Assembly (NCBI GenBank): GCA_963786195.1
Contig: CAWAYH010000006.1
Location: 930,001 to 994,000 of the forward strand
Reading direction: 5' to 3'
DNA: 64,000 nt
Origin: CAWAYH01 sp963786195
GTDB taxonomy: Bacteria > Acidobacteriota > Vicinamibacteria > Vicinamibacterales > 2-12-FULL-66-21
A program made the translations under genes and the position numbers. The notes under the pieces were generated by a model. That model was not told where the DNA came from. It did no database searches and worked only from the letters and a program-made list of their open reading frames with translations. Below are positions 33,403 to 42,922 of the stretch, one piece after another (positions within the stretch are counted from its first letter, which is position 1; every line of letters begins with the position of its first letter).

Positions 33403-35592
33403 CTAGCGCCAGCCGTCGCCGCTGCGCCGGAGCATGGCAACGGGCACGCTGCCGATCGTCGCGGGCGCCCCGGGAGTGGTCTCGCCGACGATGGCGCTGT
33501 CGCCGTGGATCGGGCACAGCCCCGGCGGCACGACGCCGATCGGAAAGTAGTCTTCGTACACCGGCGGCGCGGGGGGTGCCGTGGGAATCTGCTGCACGGG
33601 CAACAGTGTCTGGGCAGTGGATTGATCGGCCACCAGCACCGCATCGTCGGACAGCGGTACCGCGTCCTGTGAGTGCCTGCAACCCTCTGTGGCGCGCGCG
33701 CCAGAAATCCTGCAGATTGCGACCTTCTCGACGTCAGCGGGCACCGGGTACCAATCTGGTTTGTCGCCAGTCGTCGCCATTTTCATGAAGCGCGCCCAGG
33801 CCGGCACGGCCACGACGCCGCCAAAGCCGCGATCCATGATGGGTGCGGGGTGATCGAGACCGAACCACACGCCCGCCACCAGGTGAGGCGTGTAGCCCAC
33901 GAACCACGCGTCCGCATAGTCGTCTGTCGTTCCGGTCTTGCCCGCCGCCGGCAGGTTGAATCCCTCGGCGCGTGCGGCCGTCGCCGTTCCGCTCGACACG
34001 ACGTCTGCCAGCATGCTGGACATCAGGAACGCCGTCGTCGGGCTGATCGCCTGCACGCGCTGGCCCTCGGCGAACCAGATCGCGCGGCCGTCGGCATCCT
34101 CGACCCGCGTCATCAAACGGGGTGACGTCACTATCCCCCGGTTCGCGAACGCCCCATACGCCGTCGTCAGTTCCAGCAGGGTGACCTCGCCGGTTCCGAG
34201 CGCGAGCGACGGAACCATGGGCAGATCCGAGTCGATGCCGAGCCGGTGCGCGTAGGAGACGGCCGTGTTCACGCCGACCCGCTGCAGCAGTTGTGCAGCG
34301 GCGCGATTGCTGGATACTTTCAGCGCGCGCCGGAGGGTGTACTCACCGCCTTCGTGCTCCCCGGACGGCAGCCATGCTGCGCCGGAGGCGTAAATCGGCG
34401 AGTCGAGGTCGCGCAGCATCGAGCCCGGCGCGTATCCGCGCTCGAGCGCGGCCGCGTAGATGATCGGCTTGAACGCCGAGCCGGCCTGGCGGCGCGCCCG
34501 GGTCGCGCGATTGAACGGGCTCTCGGCGAAGCTCCGGCCGCCGACGAGCGCCAGGACATCGCCGTTCACCGGATCCATGGCGACGAGGCTTCCCTGCAGA
34601 TCCCGGGCTCGACTGCGCGCCTTCGCGATCTGAGCGATGCGCGAGCTGATGGCCTGCTCCGCCGCGGTCTGCATCATGGGATCGTAGGTGCTGTAGACCC
34701 TGAGGCCTCCGCGATAGACGCGATCGGCGCCGAACATGGAAATGAGCTGGCGCCGAATCTCTTCCCTGAAGTACTGCCCCGAGGTCCCGCTCTGCGCCCT
34801 GGCAACGAGCGTCCGCGGATGCGTTGCATTCGGCAGCGCTGTACGGCGCGCGTCGGCGAACTGCTCGTCTGTCATCCGCCCCTGATCGCGCATGAGTCTC
34901 AGCACGAGATTGCGCCGGTTCGTCGCGCGCTCGGGGGAAGCGCAGGGCGTGTCGACCGAAGGCGCCCGCACCAGCCCGGCGAGGAGCGCGGCCTCCGCCG
35001 GCGCGAGGTCGGTGGCGGGCTTGCCGAAATAGCCGCGCGACGCCGCTTCGATCCCGTAGAACCCCTCGCCGAAATAGACGGTGTTGAGATACGCCTGAAG
35101 AATCTCGGTCTTCGAATGACGCTCCTCGAGCCGCAGCGCAATCATGGCCTCCCGCAGCTTGCGGTCGAACGTGCGCACCGGCGACAGCTGGGACGCGCGC
35201 ACGAGCTGTTGCGTGATGGTGCTCCCGCCCTCGACGATGCGGCCCGCGCGCACGTTGCGGAGCGCGGCGCCAGCGATCCGGATGGGGTCGAGGCCGAAGT
35301 GCGAGTAGTACCGCCGGTCCTCGACCGCCAGAATCGCCTGGACCATGTGGGGCGACACCTGTTCGATTGGCACGTCGCTCCGCTGCTCGGCGTAGAACGA
35401 AAACGCCGGCCGACCCGCGCGATCGAGCACGACGGTCGTCTGGGCGCCGGGAACGATGCGCGCGAGATCGCTCGCGAGGTCGAGCTCGCCCGCAATCGAC
35501 AGAGTGAACGCCGCGACGCGGAACGCGGCGTACCAGCCCGCGATAGCCATCAGCGCCACGACCGTTATCAGGAAACGCGCCCGGTTGCTCAC
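33403..35592 (-). CDS. class A penicillin-binding protein, second copy
   Basis: 729 residues. N-terminal membrane helix (~8-28), GT51 domain with EDRRYYSHFG and GGSTITQQLVRA, transpeptidase domain with SxxK in AGSAFKPI, SSN in VSSNRAA and KTGTTDDY. A ~110-residue tail holds a Pro-rich stretch (PTAPPAPPVYEDYFPIG) and two cysteines (AICRISGARATEGC), absent or shorter in the first PBP. Bifunctional peptidoglycan synthase. The 155-nt gap upstream (35593-35747) shows no recognisable feature. Confidence 0.93.
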   Translation of the reverse strand: MSNRARFLITVVALMAIAGWYAAFRVAAFTLSIAGELDLASDLARIVPGAQTTVVLDRAGRPAFSFYAEQRSDVPIEQVSPHMVQAILAVEDRRYYSHFGLDPIRIAGAALRNVRAGRIVEGGSTITQQLVRASQLSPVRTFDRKLREAMIALRLEERHSKTEILQAYLNTVYFGEGFYGIEAASRGYFGKPATDLAPAEAALLAGLVRAPSVDTPCASPERATNRRNLVLRLMRDQGRMTDEQFADARRTALPNATHPRTLVARAQSGTSGQYFREEIRRQLISMFGADRVYRGGLRVYSTYDPMMQTAAEQAISSRIAQIAKARSRARDLQGSLVAMDPVNGDVLALVGGRSFAESPFNRATRARRQAGSAFKPIIYAAALERGYAPGSMLRDLDSPIYASGAAWLPSGEHEGGEYTLRRALKVSSNRAAAQLLQRVGVNTAVSYAHRLGIDSDLPMVPSLALGTGEVTLLELTTAYGAFANRGIVTSPRLMTRVEDADGRAIWFAEGQRVQAISPTTAFLMSSMLADVVSSGTATAARAEGFNLPAAGKTGTTDDYADAWFVGYTPHLVAGVWFGLDHPAPIMDRGFGGVVAVPAWARFMKMATTGDKPDWYPVPADVEKVAICRISGARATEGCRHSQDAVPLSDDAVLVADQSTAQTLLPVQQIPTAPPAPPVYEDYFPIGVVPPGLCPIHGDSAIVGETTPGAPATIGSVPVAMLRRSGDGWR

Positions 35593-35747
35593 GTCGATCG
35601 ATTGAGCAACCGAGGTGCCATCCGGTTTTCGCGCTGTTGAGTGGGTCCTGGGCGCTCTGGAGCCGCTGGACGGCCACGAAGGGCCGTCGCGTTGCCATGA
35701 CAGGAAGCGGGCAGATGAGTCGCGGGTTCAGACGTGGGTAGCCGGCT

Positions 35748-36983
35748 TCACACTCCCGACAGCCGAGCCGGGTGCGAGTAGACGTTGAATCCGCCGTTGC
35801 GCGCGAAGCCCAGGAGCGTGAGCCCGGCTTCATTGGCAAGGTCGATCGCCAGGCTCGACGGGGCCGAAACGGCGCACACGAGTCCGATGCCTGCCAGCCA
35901 CGCCTTCTGAACGATTTCGTACGAGGCGCGGCCGCTCACGGCCAGCGCATGTTCGCGCAGAGGCACCCGATCCTCGAGCAGCATCGCGCCGACGACCTTG
36001 TCGACCGCATTGTGCCGGCCGACGTCCTCGGCCGACACCTCGCACAGGCCGTCGAACGTGAAGATGGCGGCGCCGTGCAGACCGCCAGTGTCCTCGAAGA
36101 CGCGCTGCCGCTCGCGCAGCCGCTGCGGAAGCGACGCCGCGATCGATCCCGGCATGGTCCAGGCGATCGCGAGCGGCTCGGCGCGGCTCTTCAGCGATTC
36201 GATCGTCACGCGCCCGCAGAGTCCGCAGGACGAGTTGGTGAGCACGTTGCGGCGCTCATCGAGGATGGTCTTCAGCGCGGATGCAGCATCGCCCAGCAGA
36301 TAGACGTCGACCACGTTGTGCCCCGACGGACGGTCGGGGTGACGGCAGTGCTCGACGGCGCCGAGGTCGTCCGCGCCGCGAACGATGCCTTCCGAGAGCA
36401 GGAATCCGGCGGCCAGCGCCCGATCATCACCAGGCGTCCGCATGATCACGGCAAACGGCTTCCCGTGCAGCCGCACCTCGAGCGGCTCCTCCACCGCTGC
36501 AAGGTCGCGATCACGCCCTTCCACGTCACGGCCGACCCGGATGACAGGAACTTCCCGATACTGAGCGGTCTCCGGCCCCCGGCGTCCCGCGTTGAGCTGT
36601 CTGTATTCCAGTACCCGATGGATGAACTGCCGACGCGTTTCCGGATCCGCCAGCCGCCCTTCTTCCTCTACCGGCAATGCGGGGAAGCGACGCATCAACG
36701 CCTCGGCAAAAAGGCCCCTGCCCGGTTCGAGTGCGACTCGCTGCTCATCGAACACCTGGACGCCTTCCATCCCGCAACTCGGCGAATTCCGCTTCAACAC
36801 GTAGCCGCACAGGTCGGCGCTCGCGAGCTCGTCGAGCCTGCCGCTCGCCCACTCGTTCAGCCCATCTGAGTGGTCGATGCGGGTGTCGGTCGTCATCATC
36901 CGCACACCCGTCGCAGTGCGCACGAGCTGCATCGGCTCACGCGGCGTGCTCAAACCCATCTCTACTTCCGGGCAGACCGGCAC
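35748..36983 (-). CDS. DUF523-FdhD fusion protein (main part, 5' end frameshifted)
   Basis: Two domains. Residues ~1-135 are the larger part of DUF523 (VCPEVEMGLSTPREP, YVLKRNSPSCG, then RRQFIHRVLEY). The rest is FdhD, the sulfur carrier that activates formate dehydrogenase: EEPLEVRLHGKPFAVIMRTP, the redox pair in NSSCGLCGR and EDVGRHNAVDKV. The first codons of DUF523 lie out of frame at 37013-37114; inserting one C near 37017 rejoins them, giving ~455 residues. The GTG at 36983 is thus probably not the true start. No formate dehydrogenase gene is in the window. Confidence 0.85.
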   Translation of the reverse strand: MPVCPEVEMGLSTPREPMQLVRTATGVRMMTTDTRIDHSDGLNEWASGRLDELASADLCGYVLKRNSPSCGMEGVQVFDEQRVALEPGRGLFAEALMRRFPALPVEEEGRLADPETRRQFIHRVLEYRQLNAGRRGPETAQYREVPVIRVGRDVEGRDRDLAAVEEPLEVRLHGKPFAVIMRTPGDDRALAAGFLLSEGIVRGADDLGAVEHCRHPDRPSGHNVVDVYLLGDAASALKTILDERRNVLTNSSCGLCGRVTIESLKSRAEPLAIAWTMPGSIAASLPQRLRERQRVFEDTGGLHGAAIFTFDGLCEVSAEDVGRHNAVDKVVGAMLLEDRVPLREHALAVSGRASYEIVQKAWLAGIGLVCAVSAPSSLAIDLANEAGLTLLGFARNGGFNVYSHPARLSGV

Positions 36984-37012
36984 CCACTCAATAGGTAACC
37001 CGAATCCTTCAA

Positions 37013-37114
37013 TCAGTACTTCGTGTCGTCGCGCTTGTGGCCACCGTCGTAACGGACCTCATGGCCGAGGAGACAAGCTGAAATGCCGAGGCGGATCTTG
37101 TGTTCGGTCGGCAT
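37013..37114 (-). pseudogene. N-terminal fragment of the DUF523-FdhD gene
   Basis: ATG 37114 opens a 33-codon frame reading IRLGISACLLGHEVRYDGGH, the canonical DUF523 N-terminus with its first Cys, then meets TGA. The next residues of the family (LIEGFGLPIEW) follow at once in the other frame. A single missing C in TACTGATT explains the break. Confidence 0.75.
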
Positions 37115-37146
37115 GGCGTGGAGTTGTGCGCGTGGCCCTTGAACCT

Positions 37147-37205
37147 ATCCGTGTTATCCGTGTTGTCCGCGGAAGGTGTTGTCTGTGGTAGGTTTTTTTC
37201 CGCGG
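37147..37205. repeat. CCGTGTTGT-type repeat, copy 3
   Basis: ATCCGTGTTATCCGTGTTGT then CCGCGGAAGGTGTTGTC, in the same orientation as copy 1, ending with a T-run (GGTTTTTTTCC) and CCGCGGA. Fills most of the 93-nt gap between the FdhD fusion start and the threonine dehydratase stop. Confidence 0.75.
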
Positions 37206-37207
37206 AG

Positions 37208-38182
37208 TCAGTTCCACCTCAATCCGCGGATCTGATCGAGGTTGACGTTGCCGCCGCTGAGCACGCACGCCACCTTCGATCCCCGCGGCGCTTTCACCAG
37301 GCCGTTGAGCAGCGCCGCGACCGGAGCGGCGGCGGCGCCCTCGACGACGAGCTTGGCGTGCGACATGATCCAGATCATCGCGTCGAAGATCTGCTCGTCC
37401 GGCAGCGTGACGATCTCGTCGACCGATCGGCGCACGACCTCGAACGTCGTCTCGCCGACGCGCTTGACGCGCAGGCCGTCGATGATGCAGTCGACCCGGT
37501 CGAGCGTGACGACGGTGCCGGCGCGGACGCTGTCGTACATTCCGGGCGCGCCGGAAGATTCCACGCCGATCACTTTCACCGACGGCTTCACCGCCTTCAC
37601 GGCCATCGAGACGCCCGAGATGAGGCCTCCCCCGCCGATCGGGACGACGACGATGTCGACGTCGGGCCAGTCGCGAATCAGCTCGAGCCCGAGCGTCCCC
37701 TGGCCCGCGATCAGCTGGAGATCGTCGAACGGATGCACGTACGTCAGGCCGCGATCGCGCACGAGCTGCTTCGCTTTCTCGTTCGCTTCGTCCCAGATCG
37801 TCCCGTGCAGCACGACTTCGGCGCCGTAGCCGCGCGTGGCGGCGACTTTCGACGGCGTCGCGTTCTCCGCCATGACGACAACGGCGTGGATGCCGTGGAT
37901 GCGGGCCGCCAGCGCCACGCCCTGCGCGTGATTGCCGGCAGACGAGCACACGACGCCGCGCCGCCGCTCGTCGTCCGTCAAGTAGGTGAACTTGTTGAGC
38001 GGCCCGCGAATCTTGTAGGACCCGGTGCGCTGGAACATCTCGGCCTTGAGGCGGATGTCGAAACCGGTGCGCTCGCTCAACGTGGACGAGGTGAGGAGTG
38101 GCGTGTGATGAATGTGGGGGGCCACCCTGGCGTAGGCCGCCTCGAACACGTCGAGGCCGAGCGGCAGCGTGGCGACGGTCAT
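37208..38182 (-). CDS. threonine/serine ammonia-lyase (PLP-dependent)
   Basis: 324 residues, the length of short catabolic-type threonine dehydratases without the ACT regulatory domain. The PLP lysine is Lys57 in TGSYKIRGP; AGNHAQG binds substrate and GGGGLISG holds the cofactor phosphate (~186-193). It converts threonine to 2-oxobutanoate or serine to pyruvate through enamine intermediates. ATG 38182 overlaps the stop of the upstream RidA-like gene (ATGA), so both are co-translated. Confidence 0.9.
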   Translation of the reverse strand: MTVATLPLGLDVFEAAYARVAPHIHHTPLLTSSTLSERTGFDIRLKAEMFQRTGSYKIRGPLNKFTYLTDDERRRGVVCSSAGNHAQGVALAARIHGIHAVVVMAENATPSKVAATRGYGAEVVLHGTIWDEANEKAKQLVRDRGLTYVHPFDDLQLIAGQGTLGLELIRDWPDVDIVVVPIGGGGLISGVSMAVKAVKPSVKVIGVESSGAPGMYDSVRAGTVVTLDRVDCIIDGLRVKRVGETTFEVVRRSVDEIVTLPDEQIFDAMIWIMSHAKLVVEGAAAAPVAALLNGLVKAPRGSKVACVLSGGNVNLDQIRGLRWN

Positions 38183-39379
38183 GGATTGTTCCCGCCTCCC
38201 CCGGCGCCGCGCTCGGCTGTGAACATGATCTCTACCAGGCCGCCCTGGGACACGAGCCCGGTCCCCACGGTCGCGCGCGCCGGGAAGCTGCGCTCGAAGA
38301 ACGCCGCGATACACGTCATTCATGGCGGCGTAGTTCTTCAGATCGGTCAGGTAGACGATGCCATCGACGACATCGGCGGGCGAACAGCCGGCGGCTTCGA
38401 GCGCTCTCCTGATGCGGGCGAGCGTCTCGCGCGTCTGCGCGGCGGGGTCGGTTGCGTTGTCGGCCGTATGGCCGAGCATGCCGGAGACGTAGACCCGATT
38501 GCCCGCGCGGATCGCGGCGCTCAGATTCGGATTGGCCGGCCGCCCGTCGTCAATGGACTGGCGCGCGCCGGTCGTCGCGATCATCGTGATCTCGACGAGG
38601 TACTGGCTGGTCGTCAGCCCCGCCTTGACCGTCGCGCGCGCCGGAGGCGACGACGGAAAGTACTTGCGATACGTCTCGTTCATCTGCTGGAACGTCGAGA
38701 GGTCCGGCATGTACACGCGCGAGCTGACGACGTTGGCGTGACTCACGCCCGCGGCCTTGAGGATCTCGCCGGCGTTGTCGAGGATCACCTTTGTCTGCGT
38801 GGGGGTGTCCCCCTGGACCACCGTGTTGTCACGGCCGTTCCGCGAAATCAACCCGGACAGAAACACGGTTTCTCCCGTGCGAATCGCGTAGCTGTAAGGG
38901 TTCGGTGATTTCATCCAGCCCTCGGGCTGGATGATCACGCGTTCCCCGCCGGTCGGCACGGCTACCATCGACATCTCGATCAGCGCGTCCGGCAGAACGA
39001 GCTCTGCGATGACGGTCGTTCGTGTCGGCGGATCTTTGGGCCAGAACGGGCGGTACGCCTCGTTCATCGCCGCAAAGTCGGACGCGGACTTGAGGTAGAC
39101 CGTCACGGAGACGACCTGTTCCAGCGATGAGCCCGCCACCTTCAGGACCTCGCTCATGCGCTCGACGACCCGCCTGGTCTGAGCACCGACGTCGCCCTTG
39201 CCGACGATCGCGCCGGACGCGTCCTGGGCGAGCGTGCCCGAGACGTAGATCAGGCCGCCGGCCTTCACCGCCGGGCTGTAGGGACCAACCGGCGCCGGGC
39301 CGGCAGTGACGATCTCTTTCGTGGGTGTCTGCATGGACATGACCGCACACAACAAGGAGGCGAGTGCTGCTGCGCGCAT
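38179..39379 (-). CDS. secreted protein with three RidA (YjgF) domains, one frameshift near the 3' end
   Basis: N-terminal signal-like segment (AAALASLLCAVMSM) followed by three tandem RidA domains of ~120 residues. Each retains the imine-binding Arg and the late Glu: TRTTV...ALIEMSMVA, ARATV...YLVEITMIA and ARATV...GLVEIMFTAE. The third domain is interrupted near 38300-38312: the frame YRGVLRAQL must become YR-FFERSFPARATV, which then runs to TGA 38179-38181. The span (1201 nt) equals 400 codons plus one extra base. RidA hydrolyses enamine/imine products of threonine dehydratase, so coupling with the next gene makes sense, although export would separate them. Confidence 0.83.
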
Positions 39380-39410
39380 GCGGGAATTGTAGTGCAGTCC
39401 CGGGCCAACC

Positions 39411-39899
39411 TCAGCGCGAGCCGCTCTTTCCGCCTTGGGCGTCCTGCAGGACCGACGCGGTCCATTTGCAGAGCGTCTCGATATCGGCATCGCTCAACCG
39501 CGCGGCGCGATGCATCAGCAGGTAGGAGGTCAACGGCATCTCGCGTTCGCGCGCCAGCGAGCAGGCGTTCGTCAGCAGCTCTTTCGTCTGGTTCGCGTCA
39601 TACTTCGCCCAATCCGAGTAGTTGAAATGACTCCGGCCATGAGTGACGTGATCGATCACGAACCAGGACACCGGAGCGACGTGGCTGTACCACGGCCAGC
39701 GCGTCTCGTTCGAGTGGCAGTCGCGGCATCCGCGACCCAGAACGGCGGCAGCCTCGGGAGGCACAGTGTGGATCGCCGTCAGCCTCCGGGACGGATCCAC
39801 AGCGGGATTGGTCCGCTCAGGCCGGACGAGCTGAATGCCGACCAGTATCAGGAGCAGGAGGATGGAGCCATACCGAAGCACCTTGCCGTCACGCAGCAT
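39411..39899 (-). CDS. haem-binding domain protein
   Basis: About 162 residues: an N-terminal membrane anchor (ILLLLILVGIQLV), then a single c-type haem site CRDCHSNETRWPWYS and the family pattern HVAPVSWFVIDHV, with helices ending LCKWTASVLQ. Matches the Haem_bd family of small anchored cytochromes. Faces the periplasm; electron partner unknown. A TATGAT (39914-39919, minus) lies 14 nt before ATG 39899; a GTG at 39908 and a TTG at 39914 are alternative starts. Confidence 0.82.
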   Translation of the reverse strand: MLRDGKVLRYGSILLLLILVGIQLVRPERTNPAVDPSRRLTAIHTVPPEAAAVLGRGCRDCHSNETRWPWYSHVAPVSWFVIDHVTHGRSHFNYSDWAKYDANQTKELLTNACSLAREREMPLTSYLLMHRAARLSDADIETLCKWTASVLQDAQGGKSGSR

Positions 39900-39914
39900 C
39901 TTGCGCACACCCAA

Positions 39915-39996
39915 TCATAAATCCCAATAAATCCCCAATCCCCATTCACAAATCTTCAATCAAATCCGCAGTCCGCGGTCCCCAATCCGCAATGGC
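39915..39996. repeat. low-complexity AATCCCCAATCCGC repeat tract
   Basis: Short words AATCCCCAATCC, AATCTTCAATC and AATCCGCAGTCCGCGGTCCC recur without strict period in the gap between the divergent haem protein and the secreted protein at 40032. No gene is seen here. Confidence 0.55.
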
Positions 39997-40031
39997 ACGT
40001 GTACAATTTCAACGCCCCCCCTGGAGGTCCC

Positions 40032-40994
40032 ATGAAACGCCTGTCGAGGTTGTGTGCTCTTGTCCTGGCGGTGCTCGCCCTGACCGCCGGCCAGGCGCTG
40101 GCCGACGTCAAGGTCCGCGAGAAGACACAGGTCAAGTTCGAGGGGTTTCTCGGCACGATGATGAAGATGGCCGGCGGCGGCAAGGCCGCCGAAGGGCTCG
40201 TCTCGAACGACGCCGTGAAAGGATCGCGCAAAGCCACGCTCGGAGAGGAAACCGGCCGCATCGTGGATCTCACCGAAGAGAAGATCTACGAGCTCGACAT
40301 GAGGAAGAAGACCTACACGGTGATGACCTTTGACGAGATGCGGCGCCGTCTCCGCGAGGCGCAGGAGCGTGCGGCCAAGAGCGCGCCGAAAGAAGAGCAG
40401 GCGCAGAAGCCTGCCGGGAACGAGCCGGAGCTCGAATTCGACGTGCAATCGAAGGAGACCGGCCAGACCCGCACGATTGCCGGCTACAACGCGCGCGAGA
40501 TCATCACGACGATCGCGGTCCGCCAGAAGGGAAAGACCCTCGAGGACGGCGGCGGCTTCGTCATCACTGCCGACTCCTGGATCGGGCCGGAGATCCCCGC
40601 CCTGAAAGAGCTCATGGATTTCGAGCTCCGCTACTGGAAGGCGATCGCGCCCGAGACCGCGGGCATCTCCGCGGAGCAGATGGCGGCCGCCTCCGCGCTC
40701 TACCCGATGATCAAACCGGCCATGGAGCGGCTGAGCCGCGAACAGGTCACTATGAAGGGCACGCCGCTCGCGAACACGATGACCTTCGAAAGCGTCGCGG
40801 GCAAGGAGCAGGCGACGCAGCAGAGCGAAAGCAACAGCGGCGGCGGCCTCAGCGGCATGCTCGCGCGCAAGATGATGAAGAAGGACAACAAGCCGCGCGC
40901 GACGATCATGACGATGACCTCCGAGAGGCTGGACATCGGGAACGCGGTGACGCCCGCCGATCTCGAGATTCCCGCGGGATTCAAACAGAAGTAG
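40032..40994 (+). CDS. secreted protein of unknown function
   Basis: 320 residues with a signal peptide ending at ALA. The mature part has a lysine-rich amphipathic helix (RRRLREAQERAAKSAPKEEQ) near residues 100-120 and otherwise reads as a lipoprotein-carrier-like beta fold (TAGYNAREIITTIAV); no family is certain. Probably periplasmic. GGAGG lies 5 nt before ATG 40032 and TACAAT at 40002-40007 may be its -10, so this gene has a normal leader. Followed after 20 nt by the amidase. Confidence 0.75.
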   Translation: MKRLSRLCALVLAVLALTAGQALADVKVREKTQVKFEGFLGTMMKMAGGGKAAEGLVSNDAVKGSRKATLGEETGRIVDLTEEKIYELDMRKKTYTVMTFDEMRRRLREAQERAAKSAPKEEQAQKPAGNEPELEFDVQSKETGQTRTIAGYNAREIITTIAVRQKGKTLEDGGGFVITADSWIGPEIPALKELMDFELRYWKAIAPETAGISAEQMAAASALYPMIKPAMERLSREQVTMKGTPLANTMTFESVAGKEQATQQSESNSGGGLSGMLARKMMKKDNKPRATIMTMTSERLDIGNAVTPADLEIPAGFKQK

Positions 40995-41014
40995 CTCAGG
41001 CTTCGGGGGAGGAT

Positions 41015-42844
41015 ATGAGAGAGAGGCAAGCCAGGAGAGCCGCGCGACGACGGTTTCTGAAAGCGGTTCCAGCCGCCGTCGCCGGGGGGCTGGCGGCGCC
41101 GGCGCTCGCGCGGCAGGCGGAAGAACCGCCGCGCGTCACGAAGGCAATGCTCGACAGCGGCGAGAAGATCTTCGGCGTCGACTTCACGGACGCCGACGAA
41201 GAGCAGATCCTCCGCGACGTGAGCCGCAATCTTGAGGCATTCGAGACGATGCGCAAGATTGACGTGCCGCTCGATACGGAGCCTGCCCTGACCTTCCGTC
41301 CGTTTCCCGCGGGGAAGCAGCCGAAGCCCGGCGCCTCGCCGGGAGCCAAGATCAAGGTGACGCTTCAGCCGGCGGCCCGGCCCTCATCGCTCGACGATCT
41401 CGCGTTCCTCCCCGTGACCGCGCTCGCCCCCCTCATCCAGCGGCGCGACGTGTCCGCGACCGAACTGACGCGGATGTACCTCGATCGCCTCAAGAAGTAC
41501 GGGCCGAAACTGAACTGCGTCGTGACGCTCACGGAGGAGCTCGCGCTCGCGCAGGCGACCCAGGCGGACAAGGACATCCGCGCGGGCCGTTACAAAGGAC
41601 CGCTCCACGGGATTCCGTGGGGCGCCAAGGACCTCTTCGCCACGAAGGGCATCCTGACGACGTGGGGCGCTGGGCCCTATCAGCGTCAGGTCCTCGACTA
41701 CGACGCGACCGTCGTCGAACGCCTGCGCGACGCGGGAGCCGTGCTCGTCGCCAAGCTCTCGATGGGCGCGCTCGCGCGCGGCGATCGGTGGTTCCGCGGA
41801 CAGACCAAGAACCCCTGGAATCCCGACGATCCGCAGCGGGGCGGGTCGAGTGGATCGTCGGCGGGCCCCGGATCGGCGACGGCGGCCGGACTCGTCGGGT
41901 TTTCGATTGGAACTGAAACGCGCGGGTCGATCATGTCCCCGTCGTCCGTCAACGGCGTCACCGGCCTGCGACCGACCTACGGGCGCGTCAGCCGCCACGG
42001 CGCGATGGCGCTGGCGTGGACGATGGACAAGATCGGGCCGATGTGCCGATCCGTCGAGGACTGCGTGCTCGTCTTCAACACGATCTACGGCCCGGACGGC
42101 CGCGACACGACCGTCGTCGATGCCCCGTTCACCTGGCTGCCGGACGTGCCGCTCTCAAAGCTGAAGATCGCCTACATCAAGCCGGAGTTCGAGCGGCAGC
42201 CCGAAGGCGGCCGCGGCGGTGGTGGCCGCGGCCAGGGCGGCGGACGGGGTCGCGGTGAGGGCGGACGCGGCGAAGGCGGCGGACGGAGCGAGGTCCCGCC
42301 CGAAGAACTGCGGCGTCGGGCGGAAGAGCAATTGAAGGTGCTGAACGAGGCGCTCGACGTCTACCGCAAGGCGGGCGCGACGCTCGATCCCATCGAGCTG
42401 CCGGAGACGACCACGCGATATGCGGGCGCGATCAACTTCGTGCTCGGCACCGAAGCGGCGGCGGCGTTCGACGATCTGACGCGCAGTCCGGGAATCGCGG
42501 ACGATTCACTGGGGACCTGGCCGAACACCTTTCGCACGCACCGGTTCGTACCGGCCGTGGAGTACATCCGCGCGCAGCGCGTTCGGACGCTGCTGATCCG
42601 CGAGATGGACAAGCTCATGTCGGAGTACCACGTCATTCTGTCGCCGACGGCCAGCGCGAGCCTGGGGATCACGAACCTGACCGGGCATCCGGCCGTCGCG
42701 GTCAGGGCGGGATTCGTCGCCAACGCTCCGGTGGAGCTGATGCTCACCGGACGGCTCTACGACGAGGCGACGACGCTGCGCGTCGCGCTGGCGTACGAGC
42801 GCGCGACGAAGTGGAATGACACGAAGCCGTCGATGACGGTGTAG
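41015..42844 (+). CDS. Tat-exported amidase (amidase signature family)
   Basis: 609 residues. The N-terminus has a twin-arginine signal (RRRFLKAVPAAVAGGLAAP). The amidase-signature triad is complete: Lys in IPWGAKDLF, Ser in GGSSGSSAG and the nucleophile Ser in IGTETRGSI. Hydrolyses a C-N bond; GatA-like fold but not a tRNA amidotransferase, given export. At residues ~397-428 there is a Gly/Arg-rich insert (GGRGGGGRGQGGGRGRGEGG) that would form a flexible loop. GGGGGAGG sits just upstream of ATG 41015. Confidence 0.9.
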   Translation: MRERQARRAARRRFLKAVPAAVAGGLAAPALARQAEEPPRVTKAMLDSGEKIFGVDFTDADEEQILRDVSRNLEAFETMRKIDVPLDTEPALTFRPFPAGKQPKPGASPGAKIKVTLQPAARPSSLDDLAFLPVTALAPLIQRRDVSATELTRMYLDRLKKYGPKLNCVVTLTEELALAQATQADKDIRAGRYKGPLHGIPWGAKDLFATKGILTTWGAGPYQRQVLDYDATVVERLRDAGAVLVAKLSMGALARGDRWFRGQTKNPWNPDDPQRGGSSGSSAGPGSATAAGLVGFSIGTETRGSIMSPSSVNGVTGLRPTYGRVSRHGAMALAWTMDKIGPMCRSVEDCVLVFNTIYGPDGRDTTVVDAPFTWLPDVPLSKLKIAYIKPEFERQPEGGRGGGGRGQGGGRGRGEGGRGEGGGRSEVPPEELRRRAEEQLKVLNEALDVYRKAGATLDPIELPETTTRYAGAINFVLGTEAAAAFDDLTRSPGIADDSLGTWPNTFRTHRFVPAVEYIRAQRVRTLLIREMDKLMSEYHVILSPTASASLGITNLTGHPAVAVRAGFVANAPVELMLTGRLYDEATTLRVALAYERATKWNDTKPSMTV

Positions 42845-42922
42845 GGCCGGAGTCCAGAGGTCGGGGGCCAGGGGTGTGCTTCGCGGCGGAATCTCCCGGC
42901 ACCCGAGATTCAGCTCGATCAA

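Noticed and set aside
35593..35747. Small gene or RNA in the gap between the PBP and FdhD genes
   Set aside because: No frame with coding character, no strong hairpin with T-run, no promoter hexamers.
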